A stretch of 27,085 nt of DNA. It comes from Acidobacteriota bacterium (GTDB taxonomy: Bacteria > Acidobacteriota > Vicinamibacteria > Vicinamibacterales > Fen-181). The translations under genes were made by a program, and so were the position numbers. Below are positions 14,143-21,876 of this stretch, piece by piece. Location of the stretch: the NCBI GenBank assembly GCA_003157675.1, contig PMKG01000003.1, forward strand, positions 1-27,085, read 5' to 3'. The stretch's first letter is position 1; each line of letters opens with the position of its first letter. The notes beneath the pieces are model-generated. The model saw nothing but the letters and a program-made list of their open reading frames with translations. It searched no databases and was not told where the DNA came from.

Positions 14143-15060
14143 TCAGTGGAAATCGTCCCACCGTCCGAGCGTCTCCCCGTTCCCGCACCCGAGCACCTCG
14201 GGCTCGAGCGTGGCGTGGTTCACGCCCCACTCCCGGTGCAGCATCGCCTTGACGGCGTGGAACAGCGCCTCGATGCCGCGCCCGTCCATCTCCTGGCCGA
14301 GATCCACGTGCGCCGTCAGCAGGCGGTGGCCCGGCGCGATCTCCCAGAGATGGACGTGATGGATGCGGACCGGCGGGAATCGCGCAGCGACGCTGGCCAC
14401 GAGCGCGTCGAGGTCGACGCCGGCCGGCGCGGCCTCGAGCAGGGTCCGGACCGTCTCCCACAACAGCGACAAGGTGCCGCGCAACACGACCGCGACGACG
14501 AGCAGCGCCGCGGCGGGATCCAGGTAGACGCCCACCGACGTGCCCGACAGCAGCGCGGCAATCACGACGGCCAGCGACGCGAGCGCGTCCTGCGCGAGAT
14601 GGAGGAACGCGCTGCGGATGTTGACGTCGCGTGCGTCGTGCCGGCGCAGGAGCAGCACCGAACCGACATTCGCCCCGAGGGCTACGAGCGCGACGGTGAG
14701 CATGAGGCCCCGTTCGACCGGAACGGGATGCTGCAGGCGTACGATGGCGGAGCGCGCGATCAGCGCCGAGACCGCTACGAGCGTGACCGCGTTGACCAGC
14801 GCCGCAATCACTTCCGCGCGCTTGAGCCCGTACGTGTGGCGAAGCGTCGGGGGGCGGCGGCCGAGACGCCGCGCGACAAACGCCAGGCCGAGCGCGGCGA
14901 CGTCGCTCAGGTTGTGCGCGGCGTCGGAGAGAAGCGCCAGGCTGCCGGCCATCAGGCCGCCGACGACCTCGGCGACCGTGATCACGATGTTCAGGCCCAG
15001 GCTCAGCAGGAGCCGGCCATCCAGCGCGCCGTGGTCGATCGGCTTGTGGACGTGTGCCAT
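14143..15060 (-). CDS. Cation diffusion facilitator (CzcD/ZitB-type) metal exporter
   Basis: A 305-residue CDF transporter. Six hydrophobic helices are visible. The transport-site motifs are DAAHNLSD (46-53; H49xxxD53) in helix 2 and HLAQD (154-158) in helix 5. A histidine pair (MAHVHKPIDH) at the N-terminus and a cytosolic domain (about 200-305: PVRIHHVHLWEIAPGHRLLT, VNHATLEPEVLGCG) complete the family layout. Such HxxxD/HxxxD proteins typically export Zn2+ (also Co, Cd) by proton antiport. No metalloregulator lies adjacent. Standard length and complete motifs. Confidence 0.92.
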   Translation of the reverse strand: MAHVHKPIDHGALDGRLLLSLGLNIVITVAEVVGGLMAGSLALLSDAAHNLSDVAALGLAFVARRLGRRPPTLRHTYGLKRAEVIAALVNAVTLVAVSALIARSAIVRLQHPVPVERGLMLTVALVALGANVGSVLLLRRHDARDVNIRSAFLHLAQDALASLAVVIAALLSGTSVGVYLDPAAALLVVAVVLRGTLSLLWETVRTLLEAAPAGVDLDALVASVAARFPPVRIHHVHLWEIAPGHRLLTAHVDLGQEMDGRGIEALFHAVKAMLHREWGVNHATLEPEVLGCGNGETLGRWDDFH

Positions 15061-15209
15061 CGGGTTGGTCCTGGTCCCCGTGGAGCGGGACTCCGTGCAT
15101 GCAGGATCTCACAAGTCGGGCCCCGACGCCTCCTCCGACGGGCCCGGGTCGGGCACGGATCGACACCGGCCGGCCAACCGATGGAGAATGGCCGGAGGGA
15201 GGAACGTGA

Positions 15210-16364
15210 ATGCCGCTGACGCTGGAAGCCCTCGAGAGACAGAAGGTGCGCTTCGCGGAGCGCACGGCGCAGTTCGAGGCGGAGGGCTACGACCGGTTCG
15301 GCGCCCCCGAGTTCATCCTCGACGAGGCCGGCCCGATCGAGGGCCCGATCCTCGACGTCGGCACCGGTATGGGCCTCACCGCCCGCGCGCTCGCCGCCCG
15401 CGGCTTCGACGTCGTCAGCGTGGACACCAACGCGAACGACCAGCAGGTCGCCGAGTCCCTGACCGCCGACGCCGTCCTGCGCCGGCGTATCGTCTTCCGC
15501 ATCGCGGACGCGGCGAGGCTGCCGTTCCCGGCCGGCCATTTCGGGTGCGCCGTGGCGGTCGACGTCCTCCACCACCTCGATGCGGGCGGCCCCATTCTGG
15601 CCGAAGCGCAACGCGTCGTCAGACCCGGCGGCCGGATCGTGCTCGCGGACTTCTCGGCCGAGGGGTTCCAGATGGCGGCGCGCATCCACGCGGCCGAGGG
15701 AGACACGCACCCCGAGGGGCCCGTGACGATGGACTGGGCGCGCGGCTTCTGCGGCGGCCTCGGCATGGCGGAGCTGAAGATCTCCGGAGATCGGTTCCAC
15801 CGTATCGCCGTGTTCGAAGCGCCGCCCGCGGTACCCGCGCCACCGGCCTTCGCGTCGCTCGACCGCGCCGGCCTCTTCCGGGCGCTCGACGCATTTGCGA
15901 AGAACTGGCTGACCCACGACGGCTGCTGGTTCCTGGCGGCGGAAGAGCGGTACGGCATGGAGGCGGCGATCGAGCTCGATGCCGCCTCGTGGCGCCGGTT
16001 TGCCGCAGCCGAGGCGCGGCGGATCATGGAGGCGTTCGCCATTCCGACAGGCGGCGGCCTCGACGCCCTTCAACAGGCCCTCTCCTACCGGATGTACAGC
16101 TTCGTCAATCCCTCGCGGGTCGAGCGGTCCCCGGAGGGAGACGTCCTTCGCTTCTTCATGGAGACCTGCCGCGTTCAGCAGACAAGGCGGCGCAAGGGGC
16201 TCCCCGACTTTCCGTGCCGCAGCGTCGGCGAGGTCGAGTTCGAGACGTTCGCGCGCACGGTCGACCCTCGAATCGTGACCAGGTGCCTGTCCTGCCCGCC
16301 CGACCCCGGCGCCGATGGAGACTGCGGATGGGAGTTCAGGCTCGTCGCCGACCGGCAGGCCTAA
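15210..16364 (+). CDS. SAM methyltransferase fused to a DUF6125 domain
   Basis: A 384-residue two-domain protein. Residues 1-200 are a class I SAM-dependent methyltransferase: motif I ILDVGTGMG (47-55), VAVDVLHHL (115-123), RVVRPGGRIVLADFS (135-149). Residues about 216-378 are DUF6125-like: FAKNWLTHDGCWFLAAEERY, then GMEAAIELDAASWRRF, EARRIMEAF, then RRKGLPDFPCRSVGEVEFE and DPRIVTRCLSCPPD. The cysteines C320, C336, C359, C362 and C372 are candidates for a metal site. DUF6125 usually occurs as a separate protein; substrate and reaction are unknown. ATG at 15210 with GGAGG upstream. Its TAA (16362-16364) lies inside a hairpin-repeat copy. Confidence 0.85.
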   Translation: MPLTLEALERQKVRFAERTAQFEAEGYDRFGAPEFILDEAGPIEGPILDVGTGMGLTARALAARGFDVVSVDTNANDQQVAESLTADAVLRRRIVFRIADAARLPFPAGHFGCAVAVDVLHHLDAGGPILAEAQRVVRPGGRIVLADFSAEGFQMAARIHAAEGDTHPEGPVTMDWARGFCGGLGMAELKISGDRFHRIAVFEAPPAVPAPPAFASLDRAGLFRALDAFAKNWLTHDGCWFLAAEERYGMEAAIELDAASWRRFAAAEARRIMEAFAIPTGGGLDALQQALSYRMYSFVNPSRVERSPEGDVLRFFMETCRVQQTRRRKGLPDFPCRSVGEVEFETFARTVDPRIVTRCLSCPPDPGADGDCGWEFRLVADRQA

Positions 16365-16488
16365 AGGCCCGCCCTACACACGGACGTGATCCCCGGCAGG
16401 CCTGAAGGCCCTACACACGGTCGTGTAGTCCTGAGCCGTGAGTCTCGAGTCTTGAGCCCTCGTGTGTAGGCCGACCCTTTAGGGTTGG
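16354..16488. repeat. Cluster of three hairpin repeats plus four heptads between convergent genes
   Basis: Copy B1 (16354-16383, plus) reads GGCAGGCCTAAAGGCCCGCC then CTACACACGG. Copy B2 (16395-16420, plus) is the same unit with GA in the loop and a 4-bp deletion. Copy D (16461-16488, minus) has the ACCCT/AGGGT stem. Between them four degenerate heptads, TCCTGAG, CCGTGAG, TCTCGAG and TCTTGAG (16429-16456), match the array at 4037-4064. The stop codons of both flanking genes fall within B1 and D. Confidence 0.75.
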
Positions 16489-17645
16489 CGCAGGAGCAGG
16501 TCGTACTGGAGCTTCACCCAGACCGCGATGCACGGCACCGCCTTCAGCATGAAGGGCGCGACGACGCGCGTACGCACGGAGAGCGGGATGAGATCGGTGG
16601 ACGCGAGACAGGTCAGCGCGAAGGTGGTGGCGACGAGCGCGGTGTCGAGCCGCGTCGGCTGCCGGCTGAAATACCACAGCGCCACGCCCAGGACGGCGAT
16701 CACGTAGGTGGGCGACTCGGCCATGTGGTTGAAGATCACGACGAAGACGAGCACCGACGCGATGAGCCCCGTCCGCGTGATGGCGTCGTCGAGCCGCGAC
16801 GGCCGCGCCAGCGGCAGGAGCAGCAGCAGGCCGCCGACCGCGATCACCAGGTCCTTCGGCGGTGTCAGGCCGAACCAGGCCGTGAGCCACGACATCACCG
16901 ACAGTCCCGCCTTGGTGGCGTGATCGTGCTGCAACAGGTCGAACCAGCTTCGATAGAGAAACGTCAGGTACCCGGGAGAGACGACGACCAGCGGCAAGAG
17001 GAGCAGCGCGATCCCCCAGACGACCACCCAAGCGAGGAACCGCCTCAGTCCGGGCTGCGAGAGGCACGCCAGGACGGCGAAGAGCCCGAACGGCTTCCCG
17101 AACGCCGCCACCATCACGAGCAGCGCGGCCACCGCCGGGCGCTGGCGTTCCCTCGCAGCGAAGGCGCCGAGCATGAGTCCGGCCATCAGGCCGTTGCTCT
17201 GCGCGTTCTGCATCGAGGTGACGAGGGACAGGAAGACGAACCAGAGGATCCAGACCCTCGCCCGCCGACTGACCGTGGGCACCCACAGGACCGCGGCGAA
17301 GAGCGCGCCGGCGTTGAGCATGTTCCAGGCCAGCGCGCCGGCCGTGTACGGAAGAGCCGCGATCGGCGCCATGAAGAGCGCCCAGGTCGGTGTGTACTTG
17401 AAGAGGTCGGCCTGCTGCCCCATCGGGAACGCGGCGTAGAGATCCTGGCGCGCCAGCAGGTGGAAGAATGCGTTCCTGAACGCGATGTAGTTCTGGTAGG
17501 GCGGGTAGATCCGGCCGCCCATTTCGAAGCCGCCGAGCGCCATCTTGTGCAGGGCCACGACGGCGGCCGCGAGCAGGTAGAGGCCCAGCAGGATGCGCGG
17601 ATCCGCGAGGTAGGCCGACACTCTTTTCGGAACAACCAGCCGCAT
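16479..17645 (-). CDS. GT87-type (DUF2029) polyprenol-phosphate glycosyltransferase-like membrane protein
   Basis: A 388-residue multispanning protein with about ten hydrophobic segments. The KYTPTWALFMAPIA stretch (the 'KYxPxxxLLxxP' feature), early FRNAFFHLLARQDLYAAFP and later MAGLMLGAFAARERQRPAVA, then AAFGKPFGLFAVLACL, match GT87/DUF2029 (GT-C fold) proteins. In actinobacteria these are mannosyltransferases using polyprenyl-phosphomannose; the donor and acceptor here are unknown. ATG at 17645. The stop TAA overlaps a hairpin-repeat copy. Confidence 0.75.
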   Translation of the reverse strand: MRLVVPKRVSAYLADPRILLGLYLLAAAVVALHKMALGGFEMGGRIYPPYQNYIAFRNAFFHLLARQDLYAAFPMGQQADLFKYTPTWALFMAPIAALPYTAGALAWNMLNAGALFAAVLWVPTVSRRARVWILWFVFLSLVTSMQNAQSNGLMAGLMLGAFAARERQRPAVAALLVMVAAFGKPFGLFAVLACLSQPGLRRFLAWVVVWGIALLLLPLVVVSPGYLTFLYRSWFDLLQHDHATKAGLSVMSWLTAWFGLTPPKDLVIAVGGLLLLLPLARPSRLDDAITRTGLIASVLVFVVIFNHMAESPTYVIAVLGVALWYFSRQPTRLDTALVATTFALTCLASTDLIPLSVRTRVVAPFMLKAVPCIAVWVKLQYDLLLRQP

Positions 17646-17715
17646 GCCTGCTCCACAACTGTGAGCGCTTGCGGCAGATGATATGTCAGAGGGCGCCGTG
17701 GACGAAGCGCCGCCC

Positions 17716-18357
17716 CTACCGCCCCGCGGTCAACACAAAGCGCACGTCGAGTTCGTCCTTCACCCGGACGGCGCCGCCGGCCGCGGTCACGGGCTTGATG
17801 CCGTACTCGGACTGCCGGACCTGGAAACTGCCTCGCGCGGTCATCGTCCCGTCGGGGGCCAGCGTCACGTGCACCGGAAGCGTCAGCGCCCGCTTGACGC
17901 CGTGCAGCGTCACCTCGCCTTCGATCCGGAGATCGGCGCCGTCGGCGGACCGGGCCACGACCACGACGCGGCTCGAGCGGAACGACACGATGGGGAACCG
18001 CGCGGCGTCGATCACCCGAGGACCGAGCATCGTCTCCTGCACCTTCGGCACGTCGGCGGGCGGCTCCCCGACGCCGCTCACCCGCAGGAAGGCCGCCTTG
18101 AATTCGAGCGACACGCTCGACCGCGACGGATCGGCCTCGTCGACGATCACGGTCCCGCTGACTGCCGGAGCCAGGATCTCGTGCGTATGTCCGGCGAAAC
18201 TCAGCGCGCCGGTCTTGCCTACCTTGATGGTGACGCTGCTGGACTCCGGCACGACGGTGAGCCGGTTCGTGCCGCCGATCAACGCGGGCGCGGCCACGAG
18301 CGCGCCGCACGCCATGACCATCGCGCTGCCGATCAGTTGCCAGGTCTTGCGGTTCAT
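17716..18357 (-). CDS. YceI-family periplasmic lipid-binding-like protein
   Basis: A 213-residue exported protein. After a signal peptide (MNRKTWQLIGSAMVMACGAL to about residue 29) it shows the YceI lipocalin-like barrel: SSVTIKVGKTGALSFAGHTH, then EVTLHGVKRALTLPVHVTLA, then GSFQVRQSEYGIKPVTAAGG and VKDELDVRFVLTAG. YceI proteins bind isoprenoid or fatty-acid-like ligands in the periplasm. The ATG at 18357 is preferred to 18381 because the signal peptide follows directly. A 70-bp gap separates it from the GT87 start, so cotranscription is possible. It is divergent from the GYF_2 gene. Confidence 0.88.
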   Translation of the reverse strand: MNRKTWQLIGSAMVMACGALVAAPALIGGTNRLTVVPESSSVTIKVGKTGALSFAGHTHEILAPAVSGTVIVDEADPSRSSVSLEFKAAFLRVSGVGEPPADVPKVQETMLGPRVIDAARFPIVSFRSSRVVVVARSADGADLRIEGEVTLHGVKRALTLPVHVTLAPDGTMTARGSFQVRQSEYGIKPVTAAGGAVRVKDELDVRFVLTAGR

Positions 18358-18500
18358 GATGAAGCCCGTCGCACGCCGCATACCTGCGCGGTGACACCTT
18401 TCTCTTATGACGCCCGAAAGCGCTTACGCGGTCCGGCGGTGCGGCCTTGCGCCGACTGGCCGTCTCGGCTAGAGTCTGGCCCATCTGGAGGGCACTGCTC

Positions 18501-19307
18501 ATGGACCAGTACTTCGTCGTGTCGAGCGATGGGAAAGAGTACGGACCCGTGGACCTGCCGGGACTCATCGAATGGGTGCGGCAAGGCCGTGTGCTCCGCG
18601 CGACGCTCATCCGCAAGGGCGCCGCCGAGCCGGTCGCGGCCGAGACGCTGCCCGAGCTGGCGGTCGCCTTCGCGCCCGCGCCACCGATGGCGTTTCCGCC
18701 CTTCGTCACGTCGACCGCGCTCCCGACCGAGTTCAGGTCGTGGCAGTTCATCGGCCAGGCATGGGAACTGGTGAAGCCGCACTGGCTGCCGCTCGCGGCG
18801 ATCTTCTTCATCATGACCGCGATCGGCGCGGTCCCCTACCTCGGCGCGTGCGTGTTCTTCATCATCGGCGGCGCCATCTACGTCGGCATCAGCCGCGCCA
18901 TTCTCGGCCTCATCGCCGGGAAGCCGCCGACGATTGGCATGATGTTCGAGGGGTTCGATCGCTTCGGCCAGGCGTTCCTCGCCATGCTCGTCATGGGCAT
19001 CCTCATCTGCATCGGCACGATCTTCTGCATCGTCCCTGGGATCATCCTGACGATCATGTGGATGTTCGTGTATCTCGTCATGGCCGAGACGAATCTCGAC
19101 TTCTGGCCCGCGATGGAGGCGAGCGCGAAGCTCACGGCCGGCTATCGCTGGGAGCTGTTCTGCCTGCTGCTGGCGTGCCTGGTGGTGGGGTTGCTGGGGG
19201 TGCTGGCGTGCCTCGTGGGCATCTTCGTGGCCTACCCGGTGATCTTCACCGCGATCGCGCTGGCCTACAGGTTCCTGCAGGCAAGACAGGCCGCGACGAC
19301 GCCGTGA
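18501..19307 (+). CDS. GYF_2/DUF4339 domain membrane protein
   Basis: A 268-residue protein. Residues 1-55 form a GYF_2 domain (DUF4339): YFVVSSDGKEYGPVDLPGLI, then EWVRQGRVLRATLIRKG. After a proline-rich linker come about five hydrophobic helices: FIMTAIGAVPYLGACVFFII and others, with a DUF975/YciC-like layout including LDFWPAMEASAKLTAGYRW, where 'W.A...S..l..gyrw' is typical. A role in envelope homeostasis is only a guess. The ATG at 18501 has GGAGG just upstream and excludes an 18-residue N-terminal extension. Coupled by GTGA overlap to the next gene. Confidence 0.82.
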   Translation: MDQYFVVSSDGKEYGPVDLPGLIEWVRQGRVLRATLIRKGAAEPVAAETLPELAVAFAPAPPMAFPPFVTSTALPTEFRSWQFIGQAWELVKPHWLPLAAIFFIMTAIGAVPYLGACVFFIIGGAIYVGISRAILGLIAGKPPTIGMMFEGFDRFGQAFLAMLVMGILICIGTIFCIVPGIILTIMWMFVYLVMAETNLDFWPAMEASAKLTAGYRWELFCLLLACLVVGLLGVLACLVGIFVAYPVIFTAIALAYRFLQARQAATTP

Positions 19308-19729
19308 CGGGCGTCCCTCCGCGGCTGCTCGATTCCGGGCGGCGGCGGGCCAAGACCTGGCAGGCCGGCGCACTCGCGGCCTTGCTCGTCGGCGCCAGGT
19401 TCGCCGACGCCAGTCGCCCGCTGCCGTTCGACGTGTGCGGATTCAAGCTCCTGACGGGTCGGCCGTGTCCCGCCTGCGGGTTGACGCGGGCCCTGTGCTA
19501 CGCGGTCCGCGGCGACTTTGCGCAGAGCCTCGCCTACCATCCGGCCGGCCCGTTTCTGGCGCTGGCGCTCTTCGTGTGGATGCTGTGGTCCGCCGCGGAG
19601 GCCTATCGCGGCCAGCCTATCCAGGAGGCGCTCCGCGGCCGCCTCGGCAACGCGCTGCTTGCCGCTGGCATCGCGCTCTCCCTCGTCGTCTGGGTCGTGA
19701 GACTGACGGGAGCCAGCCCGACGGTCTGA
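19304..19729 (+). CDS. DUF2752 membrane protein
   Basis: A 141-residue protein with two to three hydrophobic segments and the DUF2752 signature RPCPACGLTRALCYAVRGDF (CPxCGxTRA), followed by YHPAGPFLALALFVWMLWSA. The family is uncharacterised but very often follows a GYF_2 or TM2/DUF4870-type membrane gene, as here. The GTG start at 19304 overlaps the upstream stop. The cysteine pair may be redox-active or metal-binding. Confidence in family is high; in function, none. Confidence 0.85.
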   Translation: MTGVPPRLLDSGRRRAKTWQAGALAALLVGARFADASRPLPFDVCGFKLLTGRPCPACGLTRALCYAVRGDFAQSLAYHPAGPFLALALFVWMLWSAAEAYRGQPIQEALRGRLGNALLAAGIALSLVVWVVRLTGASPTV

Positions 19730-19778
19730 CGCCCTATCAGCATTGCTCGGAACTTCCGCACCTTGACCTCCGTCATAC

Positions 19779-19808
19779 CTTGTGACGCAAGACTTCTGGT
19801 GACACAAG
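19779..19808 (+). promoter_or_regulatory. Tandem dyads upstream of padR 1
   Basis: CTTG-TGACG-CAAG (19779-19791) and CTGG-TGACA-CAAG (19796-19808, one arm mismatch) are spaced 17 bp centre to centre. They begin 18 bp before the ribosome site at 19816-19820. The layout resembles a regulator's tandem operator. No clear -10 was identified. Confidence 0.5.
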
Positions 19809-19825
19809 TCTTCGCGGAGGTTCCC

Positions 19826-20212
19826 ATGGCAGATACGACCAACCGGAATGACGGCAGGGGCGGCTCAGAAAGCTGGCAGGAACAGCTCCGCCGAGGCGGG
19901 CTGGAACTGGCGATCCTGCTCAGCCTGACCCGCGAGCCCCGGTACGGGCTCGAGATCATCCGCCACCTCGAAGAGTTCACCGACCTGGTCGTCACCGAGG
20001 GAACGATCTACCCGATCCTGGCCAGGCTGAGCCGTGACGGGCTGGTTGCGGCCGACTGGCGAGACACCGGGGTTCATCCTCGGAAGTACTACCAGCTGAC
20101 CTCACGAGGTCGGGAACGGCTGGACGAGATGGTCGCGTCGTGGAAGAGCTTCGCGGCGAAGCTCGATCGGCTGATGAGCGCAGCGGAGGAGAACAACCAT
20201 GAAACTCTCTGA
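19826..20212 (+). CDS. PadR-family transcriptional regulator
   Basis: A 128-residue PadR winged-helix protein: QLRRGGLELAILLSLTREPR, then YGLEIIRHLEEFTDLVVTEG, TIYPILARLSRDGLVAADWR and RKYYQLTSRGRERLDEMVAS. 'GTIYPILxRLxxxGLV' is the recognition helix region. The C-terminal helix mediates dimerisation. ATG at 19826 has GGAGG 5 bp upstream. Its stop overlaps the next gene by 14 bp, a PadR-HAAS arrangement in which the membrane partner is usually the controlled or sensory component. Probably autoregulated through the upstream dyads. Confidence 0.92.
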   Translation: MADTTNRNDGRGGSESWQEQLRRGGLELAILLSLTREPRYGLEIIRHLEEFTDLVVTEGTIYPILARLSRDGLVAADWRDTGVHPRKYYQLTSRGRERLDEMVASWKSFAAKLDRLMSAAEENNHETL

Positions 20213-20843
20213 GGTCGGCGAATCGCGCGTCCGAGGGTATCTCTACGTGCTGCAACGGTCGCTGAGGTCCTTCCTCCCGGCCGAGGTGACCTCCGACGCG
20301 GTGCGCGAGGTCGAGTCGCACATCCGCGAGCGCCTCGACCAGGTCGAGGCGTTGCCGGACGAACGCGCGGCCGTCGAACGCGTGCTGATGGAGCTGGGGA
20401 CGCCGCTCCGGGTCGCGCAGGCGTACTCGCACGAGATGACGCTGGACGAGGCGGTCACCACCGGCCGCTTCGTGCCAACGGTCCGGGCGCTCTGGAACGC
20501 CGCCACGACGTCGGTCGTGGGCTTCATGTGGGCGACGCTCGTGTTCGTCGGCTGGACGACCGGCGTGTCGTTCCTGGCGGTCGCCGTCGTCAAGGTGATC
20601 TTCCCGAACAACGTCGGCGTGTTCACCCGCAACGGCGCGTTCGTCGGAGCCGGCGCCGAGTTCGGGCTGCCGCCCGGCACCGAGGCCCACCCGTTCGGCT
20701 ACTGGGTGATCCCGGTGGCGCTCGCCCTCGGCCTGGTCCTTCTCGTCGGCACACAGCGCGCGTCGCGACGCATCCTGTCGTGGATGCGCTCGCGCAGGCA
20801 GCCGGCGCCCGTCGCGCCGAAGATCGACGCGGTCGTTCGGTAG
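20199..20843 (+). CDS. HAAS-domain (DUF1700-like) membrane protein
   Basis: A 214-residue protein: an N-terminal cytosolic HAAS/DUF1700-like segment (about 8-80: YLYVLQRSLRSFLPAEVTSD, then AVREVESHIRERLDQVEALP, VERVLMELGTPLRVAQAY), then two or three hydrophobic helices: TTSVVGFMWATLVFVGWTTG, FLAVAVVKVIFP and GYWVIPVALALGLVLLVG. The tail is basic. HAAS domains ('HPr-associated/adjacent small' modules) are typically encoded immediately after PadR regulators and thought to modulate membrane-linked sensing. Overlapping start supports coupling with PadR. Confidence 0.82.
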   Translation: MKLSEVGESRVRGYLYVLQRSLRSFLPAEVTSDAVREVESHIRERLDQVEALPDERAAVERVLMELGTPLRVAQAYSHEMTLDEAVTTGRFVPTVRALWNAATTSVVGFMWATLVFVGWTTGVSFLAVAVVKVIFPNNVGVFTRNGAFVGAGAEFGLPPGTEAHPFGYWVIPVALALGLVLLVGTQRASRRILSWMRSRRQPAPVAPKIDAVVR

Positions 20844-20916
20844 AGCAGAGAGTCCTCCCCATGCCGGCCTGCCGTCGGTGACGTGAGGCGCCGGCGGCGA
20901 AGCGGTGCGGCTGAGT

Positions 20917-21330
20917 TCAGGAAGGCGGCCGCCTCGAGCGCAGGCGCCGGAACAGGGCGGTGACCAGGAAGAACGACAGGATGACGACGACGCCCGTGTA
21001 TTCCCAGCGAGCGCTTCGCGGCATGGCCGCGCGGGGAGGATTGAACCAGAAACCGAACTCGTCGAACGTCAGGCCGACGCCGAGCCCATAGAGCAGGGCG
21101 ATCCACAGCGTCGCGCGGGATCCCTTGAACAGGAGCGCCAGGTAGCCGGCCATCGTGAGGATGAAGATCCCGAGGACGTAGTGGTGGAGGCGCATGCCGG
21201 GAATCAGCGGCAGGTGCGTTCGGGGATAGACGTAATTGAGCAGCCGGGCCAAGACGATGGTGACCGCGACGGCCACGGCGCCGAAGAGGATCGGCCGGCC
21301 GACGACGAAAGCGGTGAGGCGTGCGCGCAC
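20917..21330 (-). CDS. Small integral membrane protein, uncharacterised
   Basis: A 137-residue protein with four hydrophobic segments: GRPILFGAVAVAVTIVLARL, then HHYVLGIFILTMAGYLALLF, then ATLWIALLYGLGVGLTFDEF, then YTGVVVILSFFLVTALF. Conserved-looking features are PLIPGMRLHHYVLG and LTFDEFGFWFNPP, which I have seen together in conserved hypothetical membrane proteins; no function is known to me. GTG or ATG start at 21330. It is convergent with the HAAS gene and divergent from padR 2. Confidence 0.7.
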   Translation of the reverse strand: MRARLTAFVVGRPILFGAVAVAVTIVLARLLNYVYPRTHLPLIPGMRLHHYVLGIFILTMAGYLALLFKGSRATLWIALLYGLGVGLTFDEFGFWFNPPRAAMPRSARWEYTGVVVILSFFLVTALFRRLRSRRPPS

Positions 21331-21419
21331 CGGATCACCTTAGCAGACCTGCGGACGTTTCTGGCACCCGACGGAGCCACCGGCCGGGTCGAGGTCCGGG
21401 CTCGTTCAGGAACGCGGCC

Positions 21420-21469
21420 CTATTGACATCCAATAGCAGAGGGGCTAGGCTTCTGTTGTCTATCAACAG
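21420..21469 (+). promoter_or_regulatory. Twin palindromic operators flanking the padR 2 promoter
   Basis: TTGACA at 21423-21428, then TAGGCT at 21446-21451 (spacer 17). Palindrome 1, CTATTG-ACATC-CAATAG (21420-21436), covers the -35. Palindrome 2, CTGTTG-TCTAT-CAACAG (21453-21469), follows the -10. Both have perfect 6-bp arms, a 5-bp spacer and differ by one pair. Centres are 33 bp apart, about three helical turns on the same face. PadR autorepression at these sites is the simplest interpretation. Confidence 0.75.
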
Positions 21470-21520
21470 GTGCGGACCGTCCGGACGAGTATCCGGATCG
21501 AACCGCCGACGGAGGACGCC

Positions 21521-21856
21521 GTGCCACCATCCAAACCGGAAGTCCTGCAAGGCACCCTCGACCTCATGGTGCTGAGGACGCTCGAGATGCTCGGCCCGCT
21601 CCACGGGTTCGGCATCGCACGACGGGTCGAACAACTCGCCGGCAACGGCCTCGAATTGAACCACGGCACCGTCTACCCCGCCCTCGTCAGGCTGGAGCAG
21701 CAGGGCTGGGTGAGGTCCGCGTGGGGCACGTCGGAGAACAACCGGCGGGCGCGGTTCTACTCCCTGACGGCGGCCGGCCGCAGGCACCTGGCCCGCGAAG
21801 CGGCCGGCTGGGAGCGCACGACGGCCATGATGGCCCGGTTCCTGGAGGCGAAGTAG
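21521..21856 (+). CDS. PadR-family transcriptional regulator paired with an ADOP permease
   Basis: A 111-residue PadR protein: PEVLQGTLDLMVLRTLEMLG, then PLHGFGIARRVEQLAGNGLE, NHGTVYPALVRLEQQGWVRS and RRARFYSLTAAGRRHLARE. The 'LQGTLDLMVLRTL' start and 'W.r....w' tail are typical of PadR regulators placed next to acidobacterial ABC permeases. The GTG at 21521 with GGAGGA upstream is chosen over longer options. It is 20 bp upstream of the permease and cotranscribed. Downstream control of the permease is expected. Confidence 0.92.
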   Translation: MPPSKPEVLQGTLDLMVLRTLEMLGPLHGFGIARRVEQLAGNGLELNHGTVYPALVRLEQQGWVRSAWGTSENNRRARFYSLTAAGRRHLAREAAGWERTTAMMARFLEAK

Positions 21857-21876
21857 CCTTCCCCTCGGAGGTCCGG

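Noticed and set aside
18572..19303. Long N-terminal extension of the DUF2752 frame
   Set aside because: It overlaps the GYF_2 gene in another frame; the real start is the GTG at 19304 overlapping its stop.
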